From: CAYSCS01 sp964429695
GTDB lineage: Bacteria; Acidobacteriota; Aminicenantia; Aminicenantales; Aminicenantaceae
DNA length: 23,920 nt
Reading direction: 5' to 3'
Assembly (NCBI GenBank): GCA_964429695.1
Contig: CAYSCS010000008.1
Location: forward strand, 1-23,920
This document shows positions 7,359-15,444 of this stretch, piece after piece. The notes under the pieces were generated by a model. That model had not been told where the DNA came from, made no database searches, and saw nothing but the letters and a program-made list of their open reading frames with translations. Position 1 is the first letter of the stretch, and the number at the start of each line of letters is the position of its first letter. Position numbers and translations under genes: made by a program.

Positions 7359-8268
7359 CCTCTTCTTCTTTATCCCCCCTTTCAAAAAGATTGGGTTGAG
7401 TGCTTTTTTTATCTTTTAGGATTTCCCTTAAAAAAGGGTATTTCTCGAGGAGTAAAATCGGGATATCCACCTTTTCTCCTGTAATCAGGTTCCTAAGCTG
7501 GAGAGCATTAGCCAATGCCTGGCCTCGGTAATGGTTATTGGTGATGACGAAAACCTTATTGCTTTTATCTCCGAGTTTTCTTATTCTCTCCACCCATTCT
7601 TCGAGTTCTGATTTTGTGTATAAATAATCGTAACGCTCATCCCGTCCAGCCTCTTCTCTGAACCAGTTCTGGTAATTTCTTCCATGAAATCGCACGTAGG
7701 AGAACTCAGGGGTGGTGACCCTGGCGCTGGGGCGAATTGAACGGTGAAAAATGGGCTGGTCGATATTGACAAAAGTAACCCTATATTCGGAAAGGAGGGA
7801 GAAGAAAGAAGTTTCTTCCCAGGAGGAGTGCCTAACTTCAAGGGCAAGAGGAAAATCAGCAAAGAGACGGAAAAGATGGATGAGGTAGTCCTTGTTTTGA
7901 GGAGTGTTGATGAAGGACCAGGGGAATTGAATGAGAATCGAAGCCAGCCTGTTTTTTACCCTCAAAGGTTCAATGCCCAGCTTGAAATCGTCCACTTCTT
8001 TTTGAGAGAAGTCTTTTCTCTGATGAGTGAAAATTTGATGAAGTTTGACAGAGAAAAGGAAGTGGGGATTATCCTTCACTTTCTTTATCCAGGAAAGAGA
8101 AATCTGGATGGATGGAGGCCTGTAGAAAGTACTATTTATCTCAATGATGTTTATGAAGCGGGAAAGGAAAATGAGGGCGTGGAATCCGGGTGGTTTTTGT
8201 TCGGGGTAGACGATTCCTTCCCAGTCTTTGTAGCTCCATCCTGCAGTGCCAATGAAGTACTCAGCCAT
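7345..8268 (-). CDS. DUF72 (YecE-like) family protein
   Basis: A soluble protein of about 307 residues from the DUF72 family, a TIM-barrel fold of unknown biochemical function. It opens with the diagnostic FIGTAGWSYKDWEGIVYP and continues with FYRPPS, FSVKLHQIFTH, LEVRHSSW (about 155-165) and YVRFHGR. VFVITNNHYRGQALANALQL, near the C-terminus, is the conserved NNHxxGxAxxNA region. The start is uncertain: ATG 8268 fits homologues best but has no clear Shine-Dalgarno sequence. A TTG at 8286 preceded by AAGGAA and an ATG at 8328 are in-frame alternatives. The last 30 residues are acidic and charged (ending GDKEEEDDLV). It overlaps the decarboxylase downstream, so the two are co-expressed, but the pairing does not define a function. 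Confidence 0.85.
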   Translation of the reverse strand: MAEYFIGTAGWSYKDWEGIVYPEQKPPGFHALIFLSRFINIIEINSTFYRPPSIQISLSWIKKVKDNPHFLFSVKLHQIFTHQRKDFSQKEVDDFKLGIEPLRVKNRLASILIQFPWSFINTPQNKDYLIHLFRLFADFPLALEVRHSSWEETSFFSLLSEYRVTFVNIDQPIFHRSIRPSARVTTPEFSYVRFHGRNYQNWFREEAGRDERYDYLYTKSELEEWVERIRKLGDKSNKVFVITNNHYRGQALANALQLRNLITGEKVDIPILLLEKYPFLREILKDKKSTQPNLFERGDKEEEDDLV

Positions 8269-8686
8269 TTTTATTATTTTAGACAAATTAAGTTCCTTTT
8301 CCAAATAGACAAATCTTGAAGACGCCATTTATTATGAAAGAAAGTATTAAAATTGTATTTAAGATTGAATAAATAATATTTTATCTATGAAATTTAGTTA
8401 AAAAGAAAAAAAAGAAATTTTTTTCTTTCAAATGAAGAAATGGAAAAAAAGGCTCTTACATAAATTATTGTTAAAGATGAAACAGGAAATTTTTGTTAAT
8501 TATTTTTGAGCTCAAACCAAAATCTTTTCCATCTCAAGCTGGATATATGTTTTTTCCCTGATGAAAGGCTAAAGTCAAACTTTGAGTTCCAAATGAAGGA
8601 AAGTCAAAATGAAACGACCTAAAATGTTTAGTCTGATGCTTTTTTTCTTAGGGAATAAAAATCTTTTGACTATGAATCGCTTTATT
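8269..8686. other. AT-rich intergenic region, no gene seen
   Basis: This should hold the promoter of the DUF72/lysA transcript and the 3' end of the Asp-box protein transcript, both on the minus strand. It is very AT-rich with A and T runs (8400-8430 forms a weak A/T hairpin). A 12-bp perfect palindrome TTTGAGCTCAAA lies at 8505-8516. I cannot point to a convincing promoter or intrinsic terminator. A plus-strand reading frame from 8609 runs into the antisense of the next gene and is probably chance. Confidence 0.4.
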
Positions 8687-11600
8687 TTAAAGCTTTCTCT
8701 GAAGAGGCTTTACCGGGCTGAAGATGATCGTTTGAATTCCCTTTTCCTGGAGAAAGTCGTAGAGCTTGTGGAATTCGTCTGAAAGGAACGAGTTTAGATT
8801 TGCGATGCTTTTTTCGGTTCTATCTGTGAGCTGCTTGTATTTTCTCATCTGAGCCACCGTGGGTGCAGAAGTCGATGCTTGAAGCTGTCCCGCTAAGTCC
8901 ATGATCTCAAACTCTGGACCCTCCCAACCACTCTTGAATTCTTTTTCAATTGGCTCGAGTTTTTTGGAAAGGTTCTCTAATCTTTCTTTTACTGCTTCAG
9001 GAATTTCTTCCTTTTCTTTGAAGATATTCTTCAAGCGATTGATTTCTGCGTTTATTTCTTGAGTGAGTTTTTGACCCTCTTTGAAGGCTCTCTGGAGTTC
9101 AGCCACCGCCATGCTTGCTTCAAATCTAGCCTTGAGTGCCTCAGGGGTTGTTTTTGCCTGCGGGTCTATTTTCACGTTAACCTTTTCTACCAGTTCTTGA
9201 TTTCGAGCGATCAATTTAACCAGATATTCTCCTGGCAGAACAAAGGGCCCTTTATACGGTCCAAACCAGCCTTCGTCACCCTTTTTTGCCTCAAAGGATA
9301 ATGGATAGCGGAGGTCCCAGGCGATTCGATTGAATCCTTTTCTGTCCGGCCCCTCGAGTTCCCTGATCACTCTTCCCTCTTTATCGAGGATCACAATCTT
9401 AACTTTGGGTTCTTCACTCTCCCCCTCTTTTTTCTCCTCCTCTGCTTTTTCCTCTTTTTTACCCTGAGCTTTTAAATCCTTGGGATCATCTTTTAGGTAA
9501 TAAGTAATAAGCACACCGTAATCCGGATTGGGACCTATAAACTTTGAAGCTCCTGTGTCAGGGAGAGCCCTCATTTCATAGAATTGGATTGTTTCCCGGG
9601 GAGGGAAAAGATAAACCTCGGAATTAAAGACTTTCTCCTCCAGTTTCTCGAGGAAGGTTATATCGTCCAGAATGATGATGCCCCGGCCATGGGTCCCCAG
9701 GATTAAGTCATTCTCTCTAGGGTGAATGATGATATCATCGACTGGTGCTCGCGGTAGGACTCCACCGGCTAAAAACCACTTCTTCCCTCCATCAATGGAG
9801 ATGAAAAGGCCGAATTCTGTTCCGGCGAAAAGAAGATTTGGATTTCGGGGATGCTCGGCAAGAGAATTTACCACCATCCCGTGAGGTATGCCTGTGGATA
9901 TTTTTTTCCAGGTTGCCCCATAATCTGAAGTCTTGAAGATGTAGGGCGCAAAGTCATCATCCTGATGGCCGGAAAAGCTCACATAGGCAACTGCAGGGTC
10001 GTGATGGGAGGCAAGGACTCGAGTAACCCAGCGGTCCTCAGTGAAAGGGAATTTTTTGGTTAAATCAATCCATTCCTTTCCGCCATTTTTTGTCATCTGG
10101 ACTTTTCCATCATCTGTTCCTATGAAGATTAGCCCTTCTTGGAGAGGAGACTCTGAGATCGTGGTTAGAGTTCCGTAGTGTGCCACTCCATCATCTCGAG
10201 AAAGAGTATCCTCATTGCGCACTACTCCCATTATAGGGATTTTCTTCCAATCCTGATTTTTGGTAAGGTCAGGACTGATGACTTCCCAGCTGTGCCCTCT
10301 ATCTCTTGACCTGAAGAGCTTATTGCCTCCAGCATAAAGGGTGGTTGGATTATGGGGAGAAATGATTAATGGGGTGCACCAATTCCAGCGATATTCTTCA
10401 TTCGGGTCTTCAGGTACAGGACGAATGCCTTTTTCCTCTCTGGTGGTGAGGTCGACGAAGTAGAGTCTTCCATTCTGAGATTCGGTAAACACAGCCGTGT
10501 GATCTTGGGGGTCTACTGCAGCATAAAACCCATCGCCATAGGCGATGTTTACCACATCGGAGTTGAGTATTCCTGATTGACTGTAGGTGCGGCTCGGAAT
10601 TCCCCATGAGCCGTTGTCCTGGGTTCCTCCATAAATCCAGTAGGGCTCTTGGTTATCAACGCCGATTGCATAATATTGAGCAAGAGGAAGATTATCGATG
10701 AAATGCCAGTTTTTGCTTCCTTCATAAGAGATGTAAAAGCCTCCATCCCCTCCTAGGAGCAGGTGGTCAGGGTTATTGGGGTTTATCCACAAGGCATGAT
10801 GGTCGACATGAATTTTTTCTCCTGTACCCTCACTGGTAAATGTCTTCCCTCCATCAATAGAGAGGAAGAGGGGGCTTCCCAGAGCCCAGATTTTATCTGG
10901 ATTCTTGGGATCTACTCGAATTTGACTGTAATACATTGGACGGTGATTGAAGTCACTCATTCGAGTCCAGCTCTCTCCTCTATTCTCAGAGCGAAAAACA
11001 CCTCCATTCTTGTTTTCGATTATGGCATAGACAATGTGAGGATGACTCTTGGAAATGTCGAGCCCAATGCGTCCTGTATCACCTTTGGGTAATCCTTTCT
11101 CGAGTTTTTCCCAAGTGTCACCGCCGTCAAGAGAGCGATAAATACCGCTGTGAGGTCCTCCGCCCACAAATCCCCATGCTCTTCTTCTCTGCTGATAAGC
11201 TGCTGCGTAGAGAATTCGACCATTATTTTCCATGGCTATGTCAACTACACCTGTATCTTCGTTGATGTAGAGGATTTTTTCCCACGTTTTTCCTCCATCT
11301 TTCGTCCTGTAAAGACCTCTTTCTGGATTTGGCCCCCAGAGATGTCCCAGCGCAGCCACATAGACTATGTTCGGGTCGTTAGGATTGATGACGATTCTAC
11401 CAATCCGCTGGGTATCTTCTAAGCCCATGTGGACCCATGTTTCACCTCCATCGAGTGATTTGTAGACACCATTCCCCCAGGATGAGCTCTGGCGGCTGTT
11501 CTGTTCACCCGTACCTGCCCAGACTATGTTTGGGTCAGATGGGGCGATGGCGATGTCACCAATAGAAAGAGATATCCCCTCTTCATCGAATACAGGTTTC

Positions 11601-11854
11601 CAGGTTATTCCGTTATTCACAGTCTTGAAGATCCCACCCGAAGCAGCTGCCACAAAAATTATTTTCGGGTCATCTACCACAGCTTCGATGTCATCGATTC
11701 GTCCCCCAAATGAGGCTGGTCCAATCTGACGCCATTTAATATTTTTTAGCGCCTCTGTGAGAGAAAAAGTTGGAGTGGCAAATGAAATATTAATGAAAGT
11801 CAGGATAAAAAGGATAAAAAGAGCAAGCCTTCTTATTTTTTTTAGGTTAAACAT
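8687..11854 (-). CDS. Secreted Asp-box (BNR/sortilin-like) beta-propeller protein
   Basis: This protein of 1055 residues starts with a signal peptide (about 1-26; KKIRR, a hydrophobic run, then ISFA before the likely cut). About eleven Asp-box motifs of the S-x-D-x-G-x-T-W kind follow, among them SLDGGETW (133-140), TKDGGKTW, SLDGGDTW, SIDGGKTF and SIDGGKKW (687-693). They imply one or two sortilin/VPS10-like beta-propellers over residues 40-730. A Lys/Glu-rich linker (793-817), a FlgD/Ig-like module (817-900; DKEGRVIRELEG) and a helical, probably coiled-coil C-terminus (905-1045) come after. The start at 11854 is set by AAAGGAGGAGG just upstream, so the in-frame ATG at 11878 is not needed. 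Relatives are abundant in Acidobacteriota and are often annotated as glycosyl hydrolase; no catalytic residues can be assigned here. It is probably periplasmic or extracellular, binding or processing polymers. Confidence 0.85.
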   Translation of the reverse strand: MFNLKKIRRLALFILFILTFINISFATPTFSLTEALKNIKWRQIGPASFGGRIDDIEAVVDDPKIIFVAAASGGIFKTVNNGITWKPVFDEEGISLSIGDIAIAPSDPNIVWAGTGEQNSRQSSSWGNGVYKSLDGGETWVHMGLEDTQRIGRIVINPNDPNIVYVAALGHLWGPNPERGLYRTKDGGKTWEKILYINEDTGVVDIAMENNGRILYAAAYQQRRRAWGFVGGGPHSGIYRSLDGGDTWEKLEKGLPKGDTGRIGLDISKSHPHIVYAIIENKNGGVFRSENRGESWTRMSDFNHRPMYYSQIRVDPKNPDKIWALGSPLFLSIDGGKTFTSEGTGEKIHVDHHALWINPNNPDHLLLGGDGGFYISYEGSKNWHFIDNLPLAQYYAIGVDNQEPYWIYGGTQDNGSWGIPSRTYSQSGILNSDVVNIAYGDGFYAAVDPQDHTAVFTESQNGRLYFVDLTTREEKGIRPVPEDPNEEYRWNWCTPLIISPHNPTTLYAGGNKLFRSRDRGHSWEVISPDLTKNQDWKKIPIMGVVRNEDTLSRDDGVAHYGTLTTISESPLQEGLIFIGTDDGKVQMTKNGGKEWIDLTKKFPFTEDRWVTRVLASHHDPAVAYVSFSGHQDDDFAPYIFKTSDYGATWKKISTGIPHGMVVNSLAEHPRNPNLLFAGTEFGLFISIDGGKKWFLAGGVLPRAPVDDIIIHPRENDLILGTHGRGIIILDDITFLEKLEEKVFNSEVYLFPPRETIQFYEMRALPDTGASKFIGPNPDYGVLITYYLKDDPKDLKAQGKKEEKAEEEKKEGESEEPKVKIVILDKEGRVIRELEGPDRKGFNRIAWDLRYPLSFEAKKGDEGWFGPYKGPFVLPGEYLVKLIARNQELVEKVNVKIDPQAKTTPEALKARFEASMAVAELQRAFKEGQKLTQEINAEINRLKNIFKEKEEIPEAVKERLENLSKKLEPIEKEFKSGWEGPEFEIMDLAGQLQASTSAPTVAQMRKYKQLTDRTEKSIANLNSFLSDEFHKLYDFLQEKGIQTIIFSPVKPLQRKL

Positions 11855-11894
11855 TTGACCTCCTCCTTTAAAATTCATTTTTTTATTCTATTTC

Positions 11895-11923
11895 TATGTA
11901 AAAAAAATAACGTTTAATGTCAA
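11895..11923 (-). promoter_or_regulatory. Putative promoter of the Asp-box protein gene
   Basis: On the minus strand a perfect TTGACA (11923-11918) is followed 17 bases later by TACATA (11900-11895), a weak -10. Transcription would start near 11888, leaving a leader of about 34 bases that includes the strong ribosome binding site. The poor -10 keeps confidence moderate. Confidence 0.4.
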
Positions 11924-12175
11924 TCTTTATGGAATTCAATGTTCCCTCAAAATTTAATTTTCCGCATTGGATTTTTTTTATCTTTATGAAATAAAAAAAG
12001 TTAGTAGATTTTACTGAGGTTCAAGCATTTGAGTCAGTGGGGTCCTCGATATGATTAGCCGAAAAGAAATTTTCTCAGGAAAAAAGGAATTTCTCTGCAG
12101 ATGGAGAAAAATATAAACTGGAATTAAGAAGAGAGCTATTCTTGAGTTTTCTGAATGGAGAGGATTTTTCTTTGA

Positions 12176-12219
12176 CCTTTAATCCTAGAGAAACTATTTT
12201 AGGAGACTAGATTAAAAGG
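12176..12219. repeat. Imperfect inverted repeat after the ketopantoate-reductase-family gene
   Basis: CCTTTAATCCTAG (12176-12188) pairs with CTAGATTAAAAGG (12207-12219) apart from two single-base bulges, with an 18-base loop. It begins ten bases beyond the stop of the minus-strand gene and could be its terminator hairpin. No run of U follows, so this is only a candidate. Confidence 0.35.
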
Positions 12220-12228
12220 GAAATAAGC

Positions 12229-13170
12229 TTAAAAGCTCTTTTCTCTTTTTCTATGTTCAAGGGTGCGCAGTACTCTTGTCAGCGACTCTAGATAAGGGGT
12301 AGGACACTTGAATTTTTTTCCATACTCTATTATCGGCTGAAAGATGTATTCTATGGGATTTCCGGCTTCTAAGTCGATGGAAGTGGAGGGCTTGTGGTCA
12401 CCTGCATTTTCCAGATAAGCCAGACATTTTTCAAAGAAATCTTTTCCATATTCATACCCAATTCTTTTCGCCACTTTTATGCTTTCAGCAAGAATCTGTT
12501 CGCAGAGGTAGCGGGTATCTTCTCTTTCCATCGCTTGCTTCATGGTTAACCCTGTGGTAGCACATACGGGCATCAGGGCAGCATTGAGAATTGTCTTTTT
12601 CCACTCGTATTTTTTAATATCGGGGACAAAATCTGTCTTCAAACCTGCCTCGGTTATAATCTCCGCAATCTCACGGGCAAGTGCCTCATTCTCCGGGACT
12701 AAAGCCCCTATGTAATTTGGCGGGTTGAAAAAAGACATCTTCACTATTCCAGGCTCTATAATCATTCCTGCATAATTGACCACAAACCTCAGCACAGAAT
12801 CTGCTCCAAATTTCTCAGCCACACAGTCTTCGTTGTCTATGCCGTTCTGAAGGAGAACAATTTTCTGGCCAGTATTGAAGATCAGCTGGAGCTCTTCAAG
12901 GAGATTCTCAAGAAAATTAGACTTTACAGCCACAAAGATAAGCTCCGAGTTGAATCTTGAGAGGCTGGCTACGAAATGGCCCGTGTCGTTAACTCGAACA
13001 TTGAAACTTTCTTCAATCCCTCTCACCGTTATGCCATTTTGTTCAATGGCTGTTATTAGAGGCTTCTTAATGTCAACCAGGAAGACATTCTCACCTTTAC
13101 GGGCTAGAAAGGCAGCCATCAGGCTCCCTACGGGCCCTGCGCCGATTATCCCGATTTTGTATTTCTTCAT
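12229..13170 (-). CDS. panE: 2-dehydropantoate 2-reductase (ketopantoate reductase) family protein
   Basis: This 313-residue, NADPH-binding 2-oxoacid reductase belongs to the PanE/ApbA family; PanE reduces ketopantoate to pantoate in coenzyme A synthesis. The Rossmann nucleotide-binding loop is GIIGAGPVGS (7-16). VAVKSN (80-85) and LLQNGI (106-111) are typical. The probable catalytic lysine is K192 in YEWKKTILNAALMPVCATTG, and HKPSTSIDLEAGNPIE (259-274) matches the substrate-binding signature. AGGAAGG lies just before the ATG. It is monocistronic as far as can be seen, with its own promoter, and faces away from the iorA operon. Family members also reduce other 2-oxoacids, and no other pantothenate gene is nearby, so the exact substrate is open. 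Confidence 0.8.
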   Translation of the reverse strand: MKKYKIGIIGAGPVGSLMAAFLARKGENVFLVDIKKPLITAIEQNGITVRGIEESFNVRVNDTGHFVASLSRFNSELIFVAVKSNFLENLLEELQLIFNTGQKIVLLQNGIDNEDCVAEKFGADSVLRFVVNYAGMIIEPGIVKMSFFNPPNYIGALVPENEALAREIAEIITEAGLKTDFVPDIKKYEWKKTILNAALMPVCATTGLTMKQAMEREDTRYLCEQILAESIKVAKRIGYEYGKDFFEKCLAYLENAGDHKPSTSIDLEAGNPIEYIFQPIIEYGKKFKCPTPYLESLTRVLRTLEHRKREKSF

Positions 13171-13212
13171 TTACCTTCCTTTATGAAGGAGTCTATAAGT
13201 GTCAATGTGGCT

Positions 13213-13242
13213 ATTATAAAGAAAATTTTTTTTTGATTTCAA
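13213..13242 (-). promoter_or_regulatory. Putative promoter of the ketopantoate-reductase-family gene
   Basis: On the minus strand TTGAAA (13242-13237) is followed after 18 bases by a perfect TATAAT (13218-13213). The start of transcription would be about 13206, giving a leader of some 35 bases that holds AGGAAGG. Confidence 0.55.
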
Positions 13243-13694
13243 TTCATTTTTGAAGTCTCACGATACATACATGATCTCTATTCAAATTTTTTTAAGAAAT
13301 CTTTCTGAAGTAAAGATATTTAATAGGCTTCAGGAAGACCTGAGTAAATAGCAGAGCTTAGTCTCTAGATTGATGGATAAAAATGTTTAGAGTCGAACAG
13401 CTAAATTAAAGATATCATTGAGGCAAGCTTAGAAGTAAGAGTTGGGATAATGGTAGAGGATGAAGGGTATATTTTTTGAGTTTTTATTAAATTTAAGGCT
13501 GATAAGAAAAAGAGGAAATCTATTTCTTTTCTTTTTTTTTCCTGCATATTTTCACTAATAGATTGGAGAAGAACCAGGCAAATAAATATAGGGAAAATGA
13601 TTTTTAATATTCTGTTTTATCCATTTCTTACTTTAAGCTCAATTCAGGAAATAAAAAAAGAGAGGAGTAGCTTTTGGGTTGAGAGCTGTTTATC

Positions 13695-13723
13695 TTGACT
13701 AATTTTGAGAATAAATATATTCT
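13695..13723 (+). promoter_or_regulatory. Candidate promoter of the iorA-iorB-synthetase operon
   Basis: TTGACT (13695-13700) and TATTCT (13718-13723) are separated by 17 bases, matching five of six and four of six consensus positions. The leader to iorA would be about 118 bases long and would contain the palindrome at 13823-13838. The surroundings are very AT-rich, which raises the chance of a random match. Confidence 0.35.
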
Positions 13724-13822
13724 TATATTTAATTAATTATGTAGAAAGCTTCTCTCTGAATTAAGGTTCGAAAGGGAGCCTTCCAAGTCAAATAAAAGTT
13801 ATTTAAATCTCTTGGAATAAAT

Positions 13823-13838
13823 TCATCAAATTTGATGA
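13823..13838. promoter_or_regulatory. 16-bp perfect palindrome overlapping the iorA ribosome binding site
   Basis: TCATCAAATTTGATGA is a perfect 16-base palindrome ending nine bases before the iorA ATG. Its right arm overlaps the Shine-Dalgarno region GATGAGG (13834-13840). As DNA it has the symmetry of a dimeric repressor site. As RNA, pairing between two transcripts or a tight hairpin could occlude the ribosome site. The function is inferred from position only. Confidence 0.45.
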
Positions 13839-13847
13839 GGTTCGAGG

Positions 13848-15440
13848 ATGAATCCAAAAATATTGCTCGGTGATGAAGCGGTGGCTCAGGGAGCTTTGGA
13901 TGCTGGGTTATCCTGCGCCTATTCCTATCCAGGGACGCCTGCCTCTGAGATAATGGAGTTTCTGATTAAAGCTTCCCATCAAAATAAGAGCATAAAAGCT
14001 TTGTGGTGTGTGAATGAAAAGGTGGCCTATGAGGAAGCCCTTGGAGTTTCTTTTGCAGGAAAAAGGGCCTTAGTCTCAATGAAACATGTAGGGCTCAATG
14101 TGGCCGCTGACCCTTTCCTTAATTCTGCCCTTACTGGGGCAAACGGTGGGCTTGTGGTCGTCGTAGCCGATGACCCTAGTATGCATTCTTCGCAGAATGA
14201 ACAGGATAGCCGTTATTTTGCCGATTTTGCCCAGATAATCTGTTTTGAACCATCCAACCATCAGGAAGCTTACGAAATGACCAGAGAGGCTTTCGATGTT
14301 TCTGAAAGATTTGAGATTCCGGTGATGTTAAGGATGGTGACCCGCCTTTCTCACAGCCGTTCAAAAGTCATTCTTCAATCTCCAAGAAGTGAAAATGCCT
14401 TAAAATTTGGAAAAGCAGAAGACTGGACCCTTCTTCCTGTAAACGCGAGACGGAGATTTAAGATTCTTGTTGAAAAACAGAAAGATTTCATCAAATTTTC
14501 GGAAGAATCAAAACACAATTTTCTTCTTTTGAAAAATAATAGCTCTCTTGGAATCATAGCCTCGGGAATTGCCTACAATTATGTCCGGGAAAATTATACG
14601 GAGGAGAAACCCATTCCTTCCCTTCTTAAAATCTCAACATATCCCCTACCCGAATCGCTTATCTCTAAGCTATTTCAGCACGTGGATACGATTCTTGTTG
14701 TGGAAGAAGGATATCCCTATATTGAAAAAAAGGTGAGAGGACTTTTAGGAATACCTCAAAAGAGAATAAACGGAAAACTTACAGGCCATCTTCCTCTTAC
14801 AGGAGAGCTTTCACCTGATGTAGTGCGCAAAGCTTTAAACATGGAACCTTTAGAAGGAATGAAAATTTCAGATTTCAAGCTCTCACCAAGACCCCCACAG
14901 CTCTGCCAAGGATGTCCCCATGCTGATACCTACAGAGCTTTGAATAAGGCCTTAGAAACATACCCCGGAGCCATTGTCTTTAGTGATATAGGCTGTTATA
15001 CTCTCGGGGCTTTCCCCCCTTACAGAGCCATAGATACCTGCGTTTGCATGGGGGCTAGTGTTGGAATGGCAAAGGGTGGAGTGGAGGCTGGGATCTATCC
15101 TTCATTAGCAGTCATTGGAGATTCAACATTTGCTCATTCAGGTCTTACGCCACTTCTTGATGCCTCAAAGTCCAACACAGATATGACAGTCATCATTCTG
15201 GATAATTCTACGGTGGCCATGACTGGAGGACAACCTACCTTTGCCAGCGGAGAGGAGCTGTTGAGAATGATAGAAGGATTGGGAGTGAAGAAGGAGCACA
15301 TCCGTGTCATTGAACCCCTCCCAAAAAATCTTGAAAAGAATGCTAAAATCATAAAGGAAGAGATTGAATATAGAGGGCTTTCAGTGATTGTGGCGATGAG
15401 GGAGTGCATCCAGGAAGCAAGAAAAAAGAGAGGAAGGTAG
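13848..15440 (+). CDS. iorA: Indolepyruvate-type ferredoxin oxidoreductase, alpha subunit, lacking the ferredoxin domain
   Basis: This is the TPP-dependent large subunit that oxidatively decarboxylates aryl- or related 2-oxoacids to acyl-CoA, passing electrons to ferredoxin. It has 530 residues, whereas typical IorA has about 600-650. The N-terminal pyrimidine-binding domain (1-170) has SYPGTPASEIMEFL, NEKVAYEEALG and MKHVGLNVAADP. A middle domain spans about 230-330. The TPP domain (350-520) has GDSTFAHSGL and DNSTVAMTGGQPT. Cysteines C353 and C356 (CQGCPH), C383 (IGCYTLG), C398/C400 and C520 could hold one [4Fe-4S] cluster. The protein stops after IVAMRECIQEARKKRGR, where homologues continue into a domain with two cysteine-rich cluster motifs; that part is absent and no such gene is adjacent. 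GATGAGG precedes the ATG by seven bases. iorB begins four bases after the stop. Confidence 0.88.
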   Translation: MNPKILLGDEAVAQGALDAGLSCAYSYPGTPASEIMEFLIKASHQNKSIKALWCVNEKVAYEEALGVSFAGKRALVSMKHVGLNVAADPFLNSALTGANGGLVVVVADDPSMHSSQNEQDSRYFADFAQIICFEPSNHQEAYEMTREAFDVSERFEIPVMLRMVTRLSHSRSKVILQSPRSENALKFGKAEDWTLLPVNARRRFKILVEKQKDFIKFSEESKHNFLLLKNNSSLGIIASGIAYNYVRENYTEEKPIPSLLKISTYPLPESLISKLFQHVDTILVVEEGYPYIEKKVRGLLGIPQKRINGKLTGHLPLTGELSPDVVRKALNMEPLEGMKISDFKLSPRPPQLCQGCPHADTYRALNKALETYPGAIVFSDIGCYTLGAFPPYRAIDTCVCMGASVGMAKGGVEAGIYPSLAVIGDSTFAHSGLTPLLDASKSNTDMTVIILDNSTVAMTGGQPTFASGEELLRMIEGLGVKKEHIRVIEPLPKNLEKNAKIIKEEIEYRGLSVIVAMRECIQEARKKRGR

Positions 15441-15444
15441 GAAG

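Larger units (their letters stand above)
11855..12228. other. Intergenic region between the Asp-box gene and the ketopantoate-reductase-family gene
   Basis: Both flanking genes are on the minus strand. Apart from the promoter at 11895-11923 and an imperfect inverted repeat at 12176-12219, I see no feature. A short plus-strand frame from 12051 (about 21 codons) resembles nothing. Confidence 0.4.
13171..13847. other. Long AT-rich divergent intergenic region
   Basis: This 677-base gap separates two divergent genes. It contains the minus-strand promoter at 13213-13242, a plus-strand promoter candidate at 13695-13723 and a palindrome at 13823-13838. Between about 13250 and 13690 I see nothing recognisable on either strand: no open frame with family resemblance and no RNA gene signature. 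Its length leaves room for regulator binding or a small RNA, but the sequence does not show one. Confidence 0.4.

Noticed and set aside
7744..8319. 191-codon plus-strand frame opposite the DUF72 gene
   Set aside because: It has no family resemblance, while the minus strand encodes the clear DUF72 signature.
8609..8780. Small plus-strand frame starting ATG at 8609, preceded by AAGGAA
   Set aside because: Most of it is antisense to the 3' end of the Asp-box protein gene, it resembles no family, and it has no convincing promoter.
13321..13345. Hairpin TCAGG-AAGA-CCTGA as a terminator or riboswitch piece
   Set aside because: It is a five-base stem with no T run and no wider conserved structure.
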